Part shown: positions 34,423 through 43,247 of the stretch, one piece after another | Layout: every line of letters starts with the position of its first letter | How positions within the stretch are numbered: position 1 is the first letter of the stretch | Notes under the pieces: generated by a model | Told to the model about the DNA's origin: nothing | The model's input: only the letters and a program-made list of their open reading frames with translations | The model's database searches: none | Translations under genes and position numbers: made by a program | Assembly: GCA_964517665.1 (NCBI GenBank) | Contig: CAZFCY010000003.1 | Coordinates: 13,818-77,817 of the forward strand | DNA length: 64,000 nt | Reading direction: 5' to 3' | From: Congregicoccus sp964517665 | GTDB lineage: Bacteria; Verrucomicrobiota; Verrucomicrobiia; Opitutales; Opitutaceae

Positions 34423-35715
34423 TCAGGAGGTCGCTGTTTGCGCAGGCTGCGGCGCCGCACGCGCCACCGTGTCGGCGAGCAGCCGGCCGAGTGTATCCGC
34501 AAGTTGGATACGCGTCTGCGCGCGCACCGGTTCGCCGCCGCCGGCCGGATGAATCGTGGCCGGAAACGCCTCCGGTTCCCGGCCGCGCTCCGAAAGATCG
34601 TTGTGCACGACGAGATCGGCTCGCGAGTGGGCGAAGAGCGCGCCGACGGCGGCGCGGGCCGATTGCGCATCCGCGTCGCGCGTGAGCTTGAAGGCGACAA
34701 CGCGCACGCCGGGATTCGCGCTCCACTCGCGAAGGTGATCGACGAGTTTCGGATTCGGCCGCAGGCGGATGGAAACTTCGCGGCCTGAATCGATCTTCCC
34801 GATCGCGGGCGCGACAGGCTTTCCATCCACCGTGATGGACGCGACCGAGTAATCACCCACCGCCGCGGCATGGATCACGGCATCGAAGCGCGCGCCGCCG
34901 AGCGTCGAGCGGAGCGCGCGCTCGAGTTCGGCGAAGCTGCCGTACTCGATCGTCGCCACGCCATCGGGCGCGGGAGCGGAGCGGAGCGCGCGCAGGAGCG
35001 TGACCTCGTGCCCGCTCGCCGCGAGGCGCGCGGCGATGAGCGCGCCGGTGCGCCCGGTGCTGAAGTTGCCGATGGAGCGCACGCCGTCGATCGGCTCCCC
35101 GGCGCCGCCGGATGTAACCAGAATCCGGATACGCGGTTGCGCGGGCGTGGACGGAGCGACGGCGGGCGGAATTTTCGGCGCGAGGCGCGCGCGGATGGCG
35201 GCGAGCACGTCGTCCGGCTCGATCAGCCGGCCTTCGCCCTCGTCACCGCAGGCCATGCGACCGCGCGCGACGGGCAGCACCTCCACGCCCCAACCACGCA
35301 GGCGCTCGACGGAAGCGCGCGTGGCGGGATGCGCCCACATCGCGGGATTCATGGCGGGCGCGAGCAGGAACGGCTTTTTCCAGTCGTGCGCGAGAAAGAG
35401 AGTCGAGAGCAGGTCGTCGCCCGCGCCGGCGGCGAGACGGTTGATGGTGTTCGCCGTGGCCGGGCAAAGGACGACGAGGTCGGCCCACTTCACGAGGTTG
35501 ATGTGTTCCATCGCCGTCCCCGGCTCCCACAAATCGGAGCGCGCCGGGCGGCCGGTCAGGCCCTCGAGCGTGGCCGCGCCGATGAAGCGCAACGCGGCCG
35601 GCGTCGCCACGGTCTGGACCTCGTGTCCATCCTGCGCGAGACGCGAGATGACGGCGCAGGCCTTCCACGCCGCGATCGAACCGGACAGTTCAAAGAGGAT
35701 CTTCGATGCGGACAT
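34423..35715 (-). CDS. coaBC: Bifunctional phosphopantothenoylcysteine decarboxylase / phosphopantothenate-cysteine ligase
   Basis: The 430-residue protein performs two successive steps. The N-terminal flavoprotein CoaC domain (about 1-185) has FELSGSIAAWKACAVISRL, HINLVKWADLVVLCPATANT (the PATANT motif and active His) and MACGDEGEGRL with the catalytic Cys. The C-terminal CoaB domain (about 195-430) begins ILVTSGGAGEPIDGVRSIGN, then FSTGRTGALIA, and includes VIHAAAVGDYSV, IRLRPNPKLVDHLREW and LVVHNDLS. ATG 35715 is chosen over earlier in-frame codons because the flavoprotein fold starts there. It overlaps the panC 3' end by 26 bp. Confidence 0.95.
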   Translation of the reverse strand: MSASKILFELSGSIAAWKACAVISRLAQDGHEVQTVATPAALRFIGAATLEGLTGRPARSDLWEPGTAMEHINLVKWADLVVLCPATANTINRLAAGAGDDLLSTLFLAHDWKKPFLLAPAMNPAMWAHPATRASVERLRGWGVEVLPVARGRMACGDEGEGRLIEPDDVLAAIRARLAPKIPPAVAPSTPAQPRIRILVTSGGAGEPIDGVRSIGNFSTGRTGALIAARLAASGHEVTLLRALRSAPAPDGVATIEYGSFAELERALRSTLGGARFDAVIHAAAVGDYSVASITVDGKPVAPAIGKIDSGREVSIRLRPNPKLVDHLREWSANPGVRVVAFKLTRDADAQSARAAVGALFAHSRADLVVHNDLSERGREPEAFPATIHPAGGGEPVRAQTRIQLADTLGRLLADTVARAAPQPAQTATS

Positions 35716-36469
35716 TGTCGATGAGCCTGATGCCTTCGAGCCGCACGGCGCCGAAGCGCCATTGCTCGTGATTTTCCACATAGTCGACCGTGAACCCGGC
35801 CGAGCCGAGTTGCGCGCGCGCCTCGCCGGGATCGTTGTTCTCGCGCAGGATGCGCGCGAATTCCGCCGCCTTCGCCCGACCCGCGGGCGAGAGCAGGCGG
35901 TTGCGCGAGCTGAGCGCGAGGCCGTCGGCGGCGCGCACGGTCGGGCACGGCACGATCTCCGTGCGCAGGAAAAACGCCGCCGCCATGTCGCGCGCGAGCA
36001 TCAACTGCTGGCGGTCCTTCTCCCCGAAGTAGGCGCGATCGGCATCGACGAGAAGCAGGAGTTTCAACACCACGGTGAGCACGCCGTCGAAATGCCCCGG
36101 GCGGTGCGCGCCCTCCATCGTGTTGCTGAAGACGGATTCCGAGACGCGAAAGCGATAGGCGTCGGCATACATCTCGCGCGCGTCCGGCGAGAGGACGAAA
36201 TCCACCCCGGCGGCGCGCGCGGCGGCGAGATCGGTGTCCCAGGTTTTTGGATACCGTTCGAAATCCTTCGGGTCGTTGAACTGAGTCGGGTTGACGAAGA
36301 TGCTGAGGACGACGATCGCGTTCTCCGCGCGAGCCCGCGCGAGCAGAGCGCGGTGGCCTTCGTGCAGCGCGCCCATCGTCGGGACGAAGCCGACGGTTTT
36401 CCCGGCGAAGGCGTCGCCGCGGCGAAGCATCCGCCATGCGGCAGCCGATCGAACCACTTCCGGTTTCAT
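35690..36469 (-). CDS. panC: Pantoate-beta-alanine ligase
   Basis: PanC joins pantoate and beta-alanine with ATP to pantothenate. The protein has 259 residues from ATG 36469. Motifs are TVGFVPTMGALHEGHRALL (the HxGH ATP site), VVLSIFVNPTQFNDPKDFER, YFGEKDRQQLML, MAAAFFLRTEIVPCPTVRA and the KMSKS-like GLALSSRNRLLSP. Seven further in-frame codons upstream are possible but add nothing. It lies 14 bp after panB and overlaps coaBC. Confidence 0.95.
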   Translation of the reverse strand: MKPEVVRSAAAWRMLRRGDAFAGKTVGFVPTMGALHEGHRALLARARAENAIVVLSIFVNPTQFNDPKDFERYPKTWDTDLAAARAAGVDFVLSPDAREMYADAYRFRVSESVFSNTMEGAHRPGHFDGVLTVVLKLLLLVDADRAYFGEKDRQQLMLARDMAAAFFLRTEIVPCPTVRAADGLALSSRNRLLSPAGRAKAAEFARILRENNDPGEARAQLGSAGFTVDYVENHEQWRFGAVRLEGIRLIDNVRIEDPL

Positions 36470-36483
36470 GCGCGCAGCCGTCC

Positions 36484-37275
36484 TCAACAAAGAATCTCTT
36501 CCCGCGCCGGGAAACGCGCCTCGCGCACGTCGGCGGCGTAGCGGCCGAGCGCGTCGCGCACGATCTCGTGTCCCTCGAGGTAACGCCGCGCAAAACGCGG
36601 GCGAAACTCATCCTGCAGGCCGAGCAGATCGTGCATGACGAGCACCTGCCCGGAGGTGCGCTGGCCGGAGCCGATTCCGATCGTGGCGATGCCGACCGCG
36701 GTGGTGATGTCGGCCGCGAGTTGTTCGGGCACGCATTCCAGCACGACGGAAAACGCGCCGAGCCGCTCCAGCGCGCGCGCGTCGTCGAGGAGGCGCGCGG
36801 CGTCCTCGCTCGACCGGCCCTGCACACGATAGCCGCCGAGTTGATGCACCGATTGCGGCGTCAACCCGAGATGCCCCATCACGGGAATGCCGCTGCCGAC
36901 GAGTTGCGCGATCGTTTCCTCGTGGCCGCGCACGCCTTCGAGCTTCACGGCGGAAGCGCCCGCGCGCATCAGTTCTCCGGCGACCTCGAGCGCAACGGCC
37001 GGGCCCTTGCGAAAGGTGAGAAACGGCATGTCGGCGACGATGAAGATCTCCGCCGCGCCGCGCCGCGCCGCGGCGGTGTGCATGACCATCATCTCCGGTG
37101 TGGCGTGCAACGTGTCGGGAAAACCATGCACGACCATCGCGGCGCTGTCGCCGACGAGCAGGCAGTCGATGCCGGCCTGCGCGGCGAGGCGCGCGGACCA
37201 TGCATCGTAACTCGTGACCATGCTGAATGGCCGCCCTTCCCGCTTCGCGCGGGCGAAATCGAGTATGCCCTTCAT
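36484..37275 (-). CDS. panB: 3-methyl-2-oxobutanoate hydroxymethyltransferase
   Basis: PanB transfers a hydroxymethyl group from methylene-tetrahydrofolate to 2-oxoisovalerate, giving ketopantoate. The 263-residue protein has SMVTSYDAWSARLAAQAGID, CLLVGDSAAMVVHGFPDTLH, IFIVADMPFLTF, ASAVKLEGV, GIPVMGHLGLTPQSVHQLGG and TIGIGSGQRTSGQVLVMHDL. The metal-binding Asp, Glu and catalytic Glu are present. It leads the pantothenate/CoA operon, so the promoter should lie upstream of 37275. Confidence 0.96.
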   Translation of the reverse strand: MKGILDFARAKREGRPFSMVTSYDAWSARLAAQAGIDCLLVGDSAAMVVHGFPDTLHATPEMMVMHTAAARRGAAEIFIVADMPFLTFRKGPAVALEVAGELMRAGASAVKLEGVRGHEETIAQLVGSGIPVMGHLGLTPQSVHQLGGYRVQGRSSEDAARLLDDARALERLGAFSVVLECVPEQLAADITTAVGIATIGIGSGQRTSGQVLVMHDLLGLQDEFRPRFARRYLEGHEIVRDALGRYAADVREARFPAREEILC

Positions 37276-37606
37276 CGCCGCTTCGGCAGTTTCCCGAATG
37301 GAAACTGGCGGACGCGGCAGGCTTGGGACGTGGGTGCTTGTCTCATGGGATCAAGTCCTCGGGGTCCGAGTGGTTGTGAGTTGTTGTTGGATGCAAATGG
37401 CGGTCGCGAGCGAGTTCGCGCCGTCGATCGCAACATGAGACGAAGCCGGCCGGGCGCAACTTTTTTGAAAGGAACGCGCCGCAAACGCGCGCTCGCGCCA
37501 CCCACACGCCGTTTTCCCGAGGGAGCCCCGCCTTCGGCCTGTTCAACCCCGGTATCGCCAAATGGCGCTTTTCCCACACAGTCGATCCCAGCCGATCAAA
37601 ACCACC
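37276..37606. other. Intergenic region upstream of panB and the DUF3347-like gene
   Basis: This 331-bp region lies between divergent panB and the DUF3347-like gene. I see no credible coding region. It should hold the promoters for both. It contains a T-run (CAACTTTTTTGAAA near 37459-37472) and GCCAAATGGC palindromic sequence near 37557. Nothing further can be assigned. Confidence 0.6.
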
Positions 37607-38104
37607 ATGAAGCACACCATCTTGCTCGCCCTGTCCCTCGCCGGCGTTTCGTTCGCCTTTGGAAACAAGGAAGCCTCTGAAGCAGCGTCCGAAGCCTGCT
37701 GCGACATGACCGCCGAGTGCTGCGCCGAGGATTCCGGCGCGCTTGTCGGAACCTACGAGAAAATCTCCATGGCCCTCGCGGCAGACGATCTGAAGAGCGC
37801 AAAGGAAGCCGCCGCCACGCTCTCCTGCCATGCGAGCTGCCACGACAACGCCGCGCTCGGCGCCGAAGCCGACAAAGTCGCAAACGCCGCCTCGATCGGG
37901 GACGCCCGCGCGGCCTTCAAGGCGGTGAGCGCAAAGGTGATCGAAGACGCCGGCGAGAGCGCGGACTATTTCGTCATGACCTGCCCCATGGCCGGCGCCG
38001 ACTGGATCCAAACCACGAAGCAGGTCGCCAACCCCTACTATGGCTCGCAGATGCTCCGCTGCGGCGCGGTGAAGAAGACGGTGACCGCGGCTGCAAGCAA
38101 GTGA
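37607..38104 (+). CDS. Secreted DUF3347-like protein
   Basis: This 165-residue exported protein has a signal peptide (MKHTILLALSLAGVSFAFG). A Cys-rich stretch follows (ACCDMTAECCAED), then a helical domain (YEKISMALAADDLKSAKEAA). It ends in CPMAGADWIQTTKQVANPYY then GSQMLRCG, a phrase resembling the DUF3347 family's CPMA...W...NPYYG..ML.CG signature. Such domains are often attached to or placed near heavy-metal efflux proteins, so copper or other metal binding via the Cys/Met sites is plausible. No efflux gene is adjacent here. Start ATG 37607 is set by the signal peptide. Confidence 0.72.
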   Translation: MKHTILLALSLAGVSFAFGNKEASEAASEACCDMTAECCAEDSGALVGTYEKISMALAADDLKSAKEAAATLSCHASCHDNAALGAEADKVANAASIGDARAAFKAVSAKVIEDAGESADYFVMTCPMAGADWIQTTKQVANPYYGSQMLRCGAVKKTVTAAASK

Positions 38105-38339
38105 GGGGATAAGCGCGCGCGAAGAGGAAGAGGGGAAACCTCTCACGGCCCTCCCCGCAAGCGCGCGTTGGCCGCCGCGCCCGCCACGACACAGCCGCCC
38201 CCGACCGCAAACGAGAGGCGGCCGGGATCCGCTCCCGCCGCTGAAATCGAGCGCGCCCACGTGTTCAGCGACGCGTCGACGCGTTCAATGTTGCGCGCGG
38301 GAGCGATGGTGAACATCGGTGCAGTGACACGCGCGACGC

Positions 38340-39389
38340 ATGCGAAAGATCATCCACCTCGACATGGATTGTTTTTATGCGGCCATCGAAGTCCGCAACG
38401 ATCCGACCCTGCGCGGGCAGCCGGTCGCGGTCGGCGGGGCGCGCGACCGGCGCGGGGTGCTGACCACGTGCAACTACGAGGCGCGCAAGTTCGGCGTCCG
38501 TTCCGCCATGCCGACGTGGATGGCGATTCAGAAATGTCCGCACCTCGTCGTCGTCCCGGTGCATTTCGAAGCCTATCGCCGCGAGTCCGCGCGGGTGCGC
38601 GCGCTCATGGCCACGTACACCGATCGCATCGAGCCGCTCTCGCTCGACGAAGCCTACCTCGATGTCAGCGCGCTCGAGCGCCCGCCGGCGGAGGTCGCGG
38701 CGGAGTTGCGGCGCAGGATTTATCGCGCGACCGGCCTGACCGCCTCCGCGGGGATCGGACCGAATAAACTGATCGCGAAGATCGCCAGCGATTGGAACAA
38801 ACCCGATGGCCAGCTCGAGGTGCGGCCGGACGAGATCGCCGGCTTCATGCGCGAGCTTCCGGCGCGCCGCATCTGGGGCGTCGGGCGCGTCGCAGCGGAA
38901 AAACTCGAGCAGCACGGCGTCGTCACCTGCGGCGGGATGCAGGCGCTTCCGGCCTGGCGGCTGCAGGAACTTTTCGGGCGCTTCGGGCTCGAGCTCTATC
39001 ACCTTTGCCGCGGCGAGGACGACCGCGCGGTGGAGCCGCATCGCGAGCGCAAGACCATCAGCACCGAGCGCACCTACACGCGCGACCTGCGCACGATCGA
39101 GGAGTGCATCGAGCGGCTCGGGCCGTTGCACCACGATCTCGTCGCCGACCTGCGCAAGCACGGCGAAGCGCGGCGCGTGACCGGCGTCTTCGTGAAGATC
39201 AAGTTTTCCGATTTCACGCAGACGACCGTGGCGCGCGGAGGCGGCGCGCCCGAGTTCGACTTGTTTCGTGAATTGATCGAACAAGGCTTCGGCCGGAGCG
39301 GGCAGCGCGTGCGCCTGCTCGGCGTCGGTGTGCGCTTCGCGGAGGAATCCGCCGAGGAGGAAACGCAACTCGAGCTGCCGTTTTCGTGA
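38340..39389 (+). CDS. dinB: DNA polymerase IV (Y-family)
   Basis: DinB is a translesion, error-prone polymerase. The 349-residue length is normal. Catalytic residues are in IIHLDMDCFYAAIEVRNDP and LSLDEAYLDVS (Asp/Glu metal ligands). VGGARDRRGVLTTCNYEARK and SAGIGPNKLIAKIASDWNKP are family motifs. HhH and little-finger regions follow. The C-terminal TQLELPFS is a beta-clamp-binding peptide. No LexA box can be claimed, and its neighbours are unrelated. Confidence 0.95.
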   Translation: MRKIIHLDMDCFYAAIEVRNDPTLRGQPVAVGGARDRRGVLTTCNYEARKFGVRSAMPTWMAIQKCPHLVVVPVHFEAYRRESARVRALMATYTDRIEPLSLDEAYLDVSALERPPAEVAAELRRRIYRATGLTASAGIGPNKLIAKIASDWNKPDGQLEVRPDEIAGFMRELPARRIWGVGRVAAEKLEQHGVVTCGGMQALPAWRLQELFGRFGLELYHLCRGEDDRAVEPHRERKTISTERTYTRDLRTIEECIERLGPLHHDLVADLRKHGEARRVTGVFVKIKFSDFTQTTVARGGGAPEFDLFRELIEQGFGRSGQRVRLLGVGVRFAEESAEEETQLELPFS

Positions 39390-39527
39390 GCGCGCCGGAT
39401 TTTTTGTCGATGGCCTGCCATCTTTCCCTGTCCTCCCCGGCGGGGCTGCGGGAAATCCCGCGAATCCAGACGCGCCCTTGCCCCGGCGCGCGCGGGCCTG
39501 CATGGTCGCCGCACGCGCCGCCACGTT

Positions 39528-40910
39528 GTGAAGTTTTTCAGCCCATCGATCGATCTTCCCGCCCGGATCTGGATTGTCGCGCTGGCGTGTTTGCTTCCCG
39601 GATGCCGGAGGGCCGATCCCCAGCCTCCGGATCGCTGGCCGGTCGAATATGAGCCGCGCCGCGTTTTCGCGCACTACATGGTGTGTTGTCCGGCCGCGGG
39701 TCTCGACGCGGGCGTGGCGGATTTCGAGCGCGAGATCCTCGCCGCGCAGAGCCGCGGGATCGACGGCTTCGCGCTCAACGCCGGCGGCTGGGAGCGCGAG
39801 GCGAAATACAAAACGATCATCCTGAAAATCTATCGCGCGGCGGAACAGCTCGGCAGCGGCTTCCAATTGTTTCCCTCCGCCGACTTCTGTTGCGGGCTCA
39901 CGGATGAAGAGGTGGCCGGCATGATGCGCGCGGTTTACGATCACCCGAACCAGTTCCGCTTCGAGGGCCGTCCGCTTCTCTCGAGTTTTACCGGCGGGGA
40001 AAACCTCAAGGGCATCTCCGACCGCCTCGCCGCCGAAGGGCGGCCGATCGCGGTCGTGCCCTACGTCTTTCCGCTGCCGCCCGTCGAGCACCCGCGCGGC
40101 GCGCAGATCGACGAGGTCTTCGACCGCATCCCGTGGGCCGACGGCTTTTTCTTCTTCGCCGGTCCGGGCACGGGCGAGCAGCACGCCGCGACCAACGCGC
40201 GGCTCGCGCATAAATGGCTCGGCGCCGGCAAGGTCTTCATGGCCGGCATCACGTATTGGTATCGTGGATACGGCGGCAACCACCGCGTCTACGAGGGCCG
40301 TGGCTTCGAGGGCGCCGCCGCGCAGTGGGAAAACGCCATCCGCATGCGCATCCCGTGGGTCGAACTCGTGACGTGGAACGACTGGGGCGAGGCCTCCTAC
40401 CTCGCGCCGTTCGGCGAGCCGGGCGACACCCGCCTGTGGGACGGCCACTGGGGGCCGACGCCGTCGCACGAGGGCTTTCTCGACGCGAGCCGTTACTACA
40501 TCGAATGGTTCAAGACCGGCGCGCCGCCGCCGATCGAGCGCGACGAATTGTTCTATTGCTACCGCCCGCACCCGAAGCGGCTCGAGGGCGTGGTCAAACC
40601 GGGAGAGGCCAGACTCGGCCGGCCCGCGGGCGCGGGTCGTTTGCTCGACAGGATTTTCGTGACCGCCCTCCTCACCGCGCCCGCGCGGCTCACGGTCGCG
40701 AGCGGCGGCGAGACGACGACCTTCGATCTCGAAGCCGGCGCGCATCACGTGCGCGCTCCGCTCACGCCCGGCCGGCCGCGGTTCCTGCTCGAGCGGCGCG
40801 GCGCCGTTGTCATCGACAAGACAGGCGAGCACGCCATCTCCGCCACCGACGCCTGGGCCGGCTTCAATCCCTTCGCCGGCAGCGCCGCGGCGGCGGCGAA
40901 CCCGCCTTGA
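39528..40910 (+). CDS. GH71-like lipoprotein (putative endo-1,3-alpha-glucanase)
   Basis: The protein has 460 residues from a GTG start. A lipoprotein signal IWIVALACLLPGCRRA places it at the outer membrane or periplasm. RRVFAHYMVCCPAAGLDAGV, then DFEREILAAQSRGIDGFALN and GGWEREAKYKTIILKIYRAA are the GH71 pattern; these enzymes usually attack alpha-1,3-glucan. WFKTGAPPP and VELVTWNDWGEASYL are C-terminal family features. The last 110 residues form an extra beta-rich region. Substrate specificity is not certain, and the neighbouring genes give no polysaccharide locus. Confidence 0.8.
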   Translation: MKFFSPSIDLPARIWIVALACLLPGCRRADPQPPDRWPVEYEPRRVFAHYMVCCPAAGLDAGVADFEREILAAQSRGIDGFALNAGGWEREAKYKTIILKIYRAAEQLGSGFQLFPSADFCCGLTDEEVAGMMRAVYDHPNQFRFEGRPLLSSFTGGENLKGISDRLAAEGRPIAVVPYVFPLPPVEHPRGAQIDEVFDRIPWADGFFFFAGPGTGEQHAATNARLAHKWLGAGKVFMAGITYWYRGYGGNHRVYEGRGFEGAAAQWENAIRMRIPWVELVTWNDWGEASYLAPFGEPGDTRLWDGHWGPTPSHEGFLDASRYYIEWFKTGAPPPIERDELFYCYRPHPKRLEGVVKPGEARLGRPAGAGRLLDRIFVTALLTAPARLTVASGGETTTFDLEAGAHHVRAPLTPGRPRFLLERRGAVVIDKTGEHAISATDAWAGFNPFAGSAAAAANPP

Positions 40911-40920
40911 AACCGCCCAA

Positions 40921-41478
40921 ATGAGACGAGCCCCCCTTCTGAATTTGTTGCGGCGGTATGCGCCGATCGATGCCGCCGACGCCGAATGCCGCGCGCGCTT
41001 CGCCTTGTTCGTTTCCTCGCAGCCCGCGTGTTTCGAACGCGCCCTGGAGATCGGCCATGTGACGGGATCCGCATGGATCATGGATGCGGGCGGGCAGCGC
41101 GTCCTCCTCACCCATCATCGCAAACTGGGAATCTGGGTGCAGCCGGGCGGCCACGCGGACGGCGACCCGGATGCCGCCGCCGTGGCGTTGCGCGAAGCGG
41201 TGGAGGAGACGGGGCTCCCGGGGCTTTCGCGCGTCGGCGACGGCATCTTCGACCTCGACATCCACCCCATCCCGGCGCGGGGAAACACGCCCGCCCACGA
41301 GCATTTCGATGTCCGCTTCGCCTGCAGGGCGACGGGCGGCGACGCGTTTGTCGTGAGCCCGGAGTCGCACGACCTCGCCTGGGTTCCGCTCGGCGAGCTG
41401 GAGGAGCGCACGCGCGAGCCGTCGATCCTGCGCATGCGCGAAAAATGGCTTCGCCTCGCCGCTGTCACCACATTTTGA
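40921..41478 (+). CDS. Nudix hydrolase
   Basis: This 185-residue protein hydrolyses a nucleoside-diphosphate-linked compound. The Nudix box region is GGHADGDPDAAAVALREAVE then ETGL, retaining the REAVEETGL core but with Asp where many members have Glu in the first part. HHRKLGIWVQPGG and HEHFDVRFACRA are typical of the ADP-ribose/MutT-like group. ATG 40921 lies 10 bp after the GH71-like stop, so they may be co-transcribed. Substrate unknown. Confidence 0.88.
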   Translation: MRRAPLLNLLRRYAPIDAADAECRARFALFVSSQPACFERALEIGHVTGSAWIMDAGGQRVLLTHHRKLGIWVQPGGHADGDPDAAAVALREAVEETGLPGLSRVGDGIFDLDIHPIPARGNTPAHEHFDVRFACRATGGDAFVVSPESHDLAWVPLGELEERTREPSILRMREKWLRLAAVTTF

Positions 41479-41512
41479 ATACACCAGACCGGCCAGGATT
41501 CCGCCGAAAAAC

Positions 41513-43183
41513 ATGGACGAAACACCCAAGCCCGCCGCGCTGACCGACGACCGGCGCTTCACCAGGAAAGACACCCTGCTGCTCGGATTCTTTCGATACC
41601 GGCGCATCGACGGCCGCGTGCGGGTGCGCCCGGTCTGGAGCCGGTTCCTCATCGGATTCCTCGCGCTCGGCCTCGGCGGCTGGCTCGCGCTCTCGGCCGG
41701 CGCGTGGTATTTCGTCGCGCATTCGCGCGGCGTGAAGGGCGTCTCCTACCTCGACATCGCCCTGCCCTTTCGCTGGGACGAATACCGGCGCAAACGCGGC
41801 GACGACTACCTCCAGCGCGCGAGCGCCGCGCAGGAGAAGGGCGAGTTTCGCGAAGCCTATCAGCTCTTTCGCGCCGGGCTCTCGAAAAACCCCGCCAACA
41901 CCGAAGGGCGGCTCCGCCTCGCCTCGATGCTCGCATGGCTGGGACGGCCCGACATGGCCATCGAAGTCCATGCGGCCGGCCTGCCTTACGCGGGCGAGGA
42001 CCTCGCGTTTCTCGGCGGCTACATCCAGCTCCTGCTCGCGAACCAGGAGGACGCGCGCCTGCTCCAGCTCGTGAATGAAAAGGCCCCGGCCTTCGCCATC
42101 GACAGCGCGCACGCGCGCCTGCTCGGCATCGCCGGCGCCACCGCCTCCTTCTTCCGCGGCGACTTCGCGCAGGCGCAGGAGTTTGTGCGCCGCTTCAACC
42201 TCGGCGCGACCAACGAGGCGCGTCTCCTCCACGTCCGCATCGAATGGGAACGCGGGCTGGGCAATGTCGCCCTGCTTCATCTCCGCCGCCTCATCCAGCA
42301 GTCGCCCGGCTACGAGGAGGCGCATGCCGTCCTCGCTTCCTGCCTGCGCGAACTGGGCCGCCTCGATGAGGCGGAAAGCGCGGCCGTGATGCGCAGCGTC
42401 GCCTTTCCGGAAAGCGCGCAGGCGCAGATCGCGCTCCTCGACGCTTTTCGCGCCGCCGGCTCGACCGACCGGCTCCAACGCGAGATCGAAAGCCTGCTCG
42501 CCCGCGCGAAAACCGAACCCGCGCTCGCGGCGGGCGCGGCGGAGTTCGCCATCCAAACCGCAAATGTCGCCCTCGCCGATCGCATCAAGGCAATGGCCGC
42601 CGATGGCGCGATCCCGCCCCAGATCGGCACGCTTGTATCCATAGAAGCGCGATTGACGGCGCGCGACTACGGCGACGCGCTCTCCCTCATCGAGGCGCTC
42701 GAGGCCGAAAACCCCGACTGGCTCGAACACCAGGCCACGACCGTCGCCGGCCTCGAGGCCGTCGCCTCGCTCGGCAGCGGAAAGACCGAAGCGGGCCGGC
42801 TTCAGCTCGATGCCCTCCTCTCCCGGCCGGGCATGCGGTCGGAGAATCTCGTCGCCATCGCCCGACGTCTCCAGGAGGCGGGCGCGATCGACTCCGCGCG
42901 ACGCGTGCTCACCCAGGTTGGCTCCTCCAGGCTCAGCCAGGCCGTGCTCACGAGCCTCATCGAACTCGACATCGAAACCGGCAGGCACGAGCAGCTCGTC
43001 GAAAACCTCGAAAAACTCCTCGCGCTGCGCCGCCCGTCTTCCGAATTCCTGCGGCGCGCGGCGGACGCGCTGCGGAGCGATCACCTGCTCTTCGACCCAC
43101 GGCGCGACGCCGTCTTCGCGCGCGTCGAAGAGTTCCTCCAGGGCCGAAGCGAAGCCTCAGCCGAAACCGCGGCGGCTGATTGA
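41513..43183 (+). CDS. TPR-repeat membrane protein
   Basis: This 556-residue protein has a single N-terminal membrane helix (about residues 43-66, FLIGFLALGLGGWLALSAGA). About 450 residues of helical repeats follow, of the tetratricopeptide type: YLQRASAAQEKGEFREAYQL, NPANTEGRLRLASMLAWLGR, HAVLASCLRELGRLDEAESA. No enzymatic motif is seen. The domain likely faces the periplasm and binds partner proteins. It begins 34 bp after the Nudix stop. Function unknown. Confidence 0.75.
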   Translation: MDETPKPAALTDDRRFTRKDTLLLGFFRYRRIDGRVRVRPVWSRFLIGFLALGLGGWLALSAGAWYFVAHSRGVKGVSYLDIALPFRWDEYRRKRGDDYLQRASAAQEKGEFREAYQLFRAGLSKNPANTEGRLRLASMLAWLGRPDMAIEVHAAGLPYAGEDLAFLGGYIQLLLANQEDARLLQLVNEKAPAFAIDSAHARLLGIAGATASFFRGDFAQAQEFVRRFNLGATNEARLLHVRIEWERGLGNVALLHLRRLIQQSPGYEEAHAVLASCLRELGRLDEAESAAVMRSVAFPESAQAQIALLDAFRAAGSTDRLQREIESLLARAKTEPALAAGAAEFAIQTANVALADRIKAMAADGAIPPQIGTLVSIEARLTARDYGDALSLIEALEAENPDWLEHQATTVAGLEAVASLGSGKTEAGRLQLDALLSRPGMRSENLVAIARRLQEAGAIDSARRVLTQVGSSRLSQAVLTSLIELDIETGRHEQLVENLEKLLALRRPSSEFLRRAADALRSDHLLFDPRRDAVFARVEEFLQGRSEASAETAAAD

Positions 43184-43247
43184 GCGAAAACAAGAGGGCC
43201 GTGGCATCGCGGCAACGGATCAGCAGGAGCCGACCAGGAGGCTGTTT

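Noticed and set aside
38265..41111. A 948-codon open frame on the minus strand opposite dinB and the GH71-like gene
   Set aside because: It spans several confident genes on the other strand and has Arg/Ala/Glu-rich low-complexity sequence, typical of antisense open frames in GC-rich DNA.
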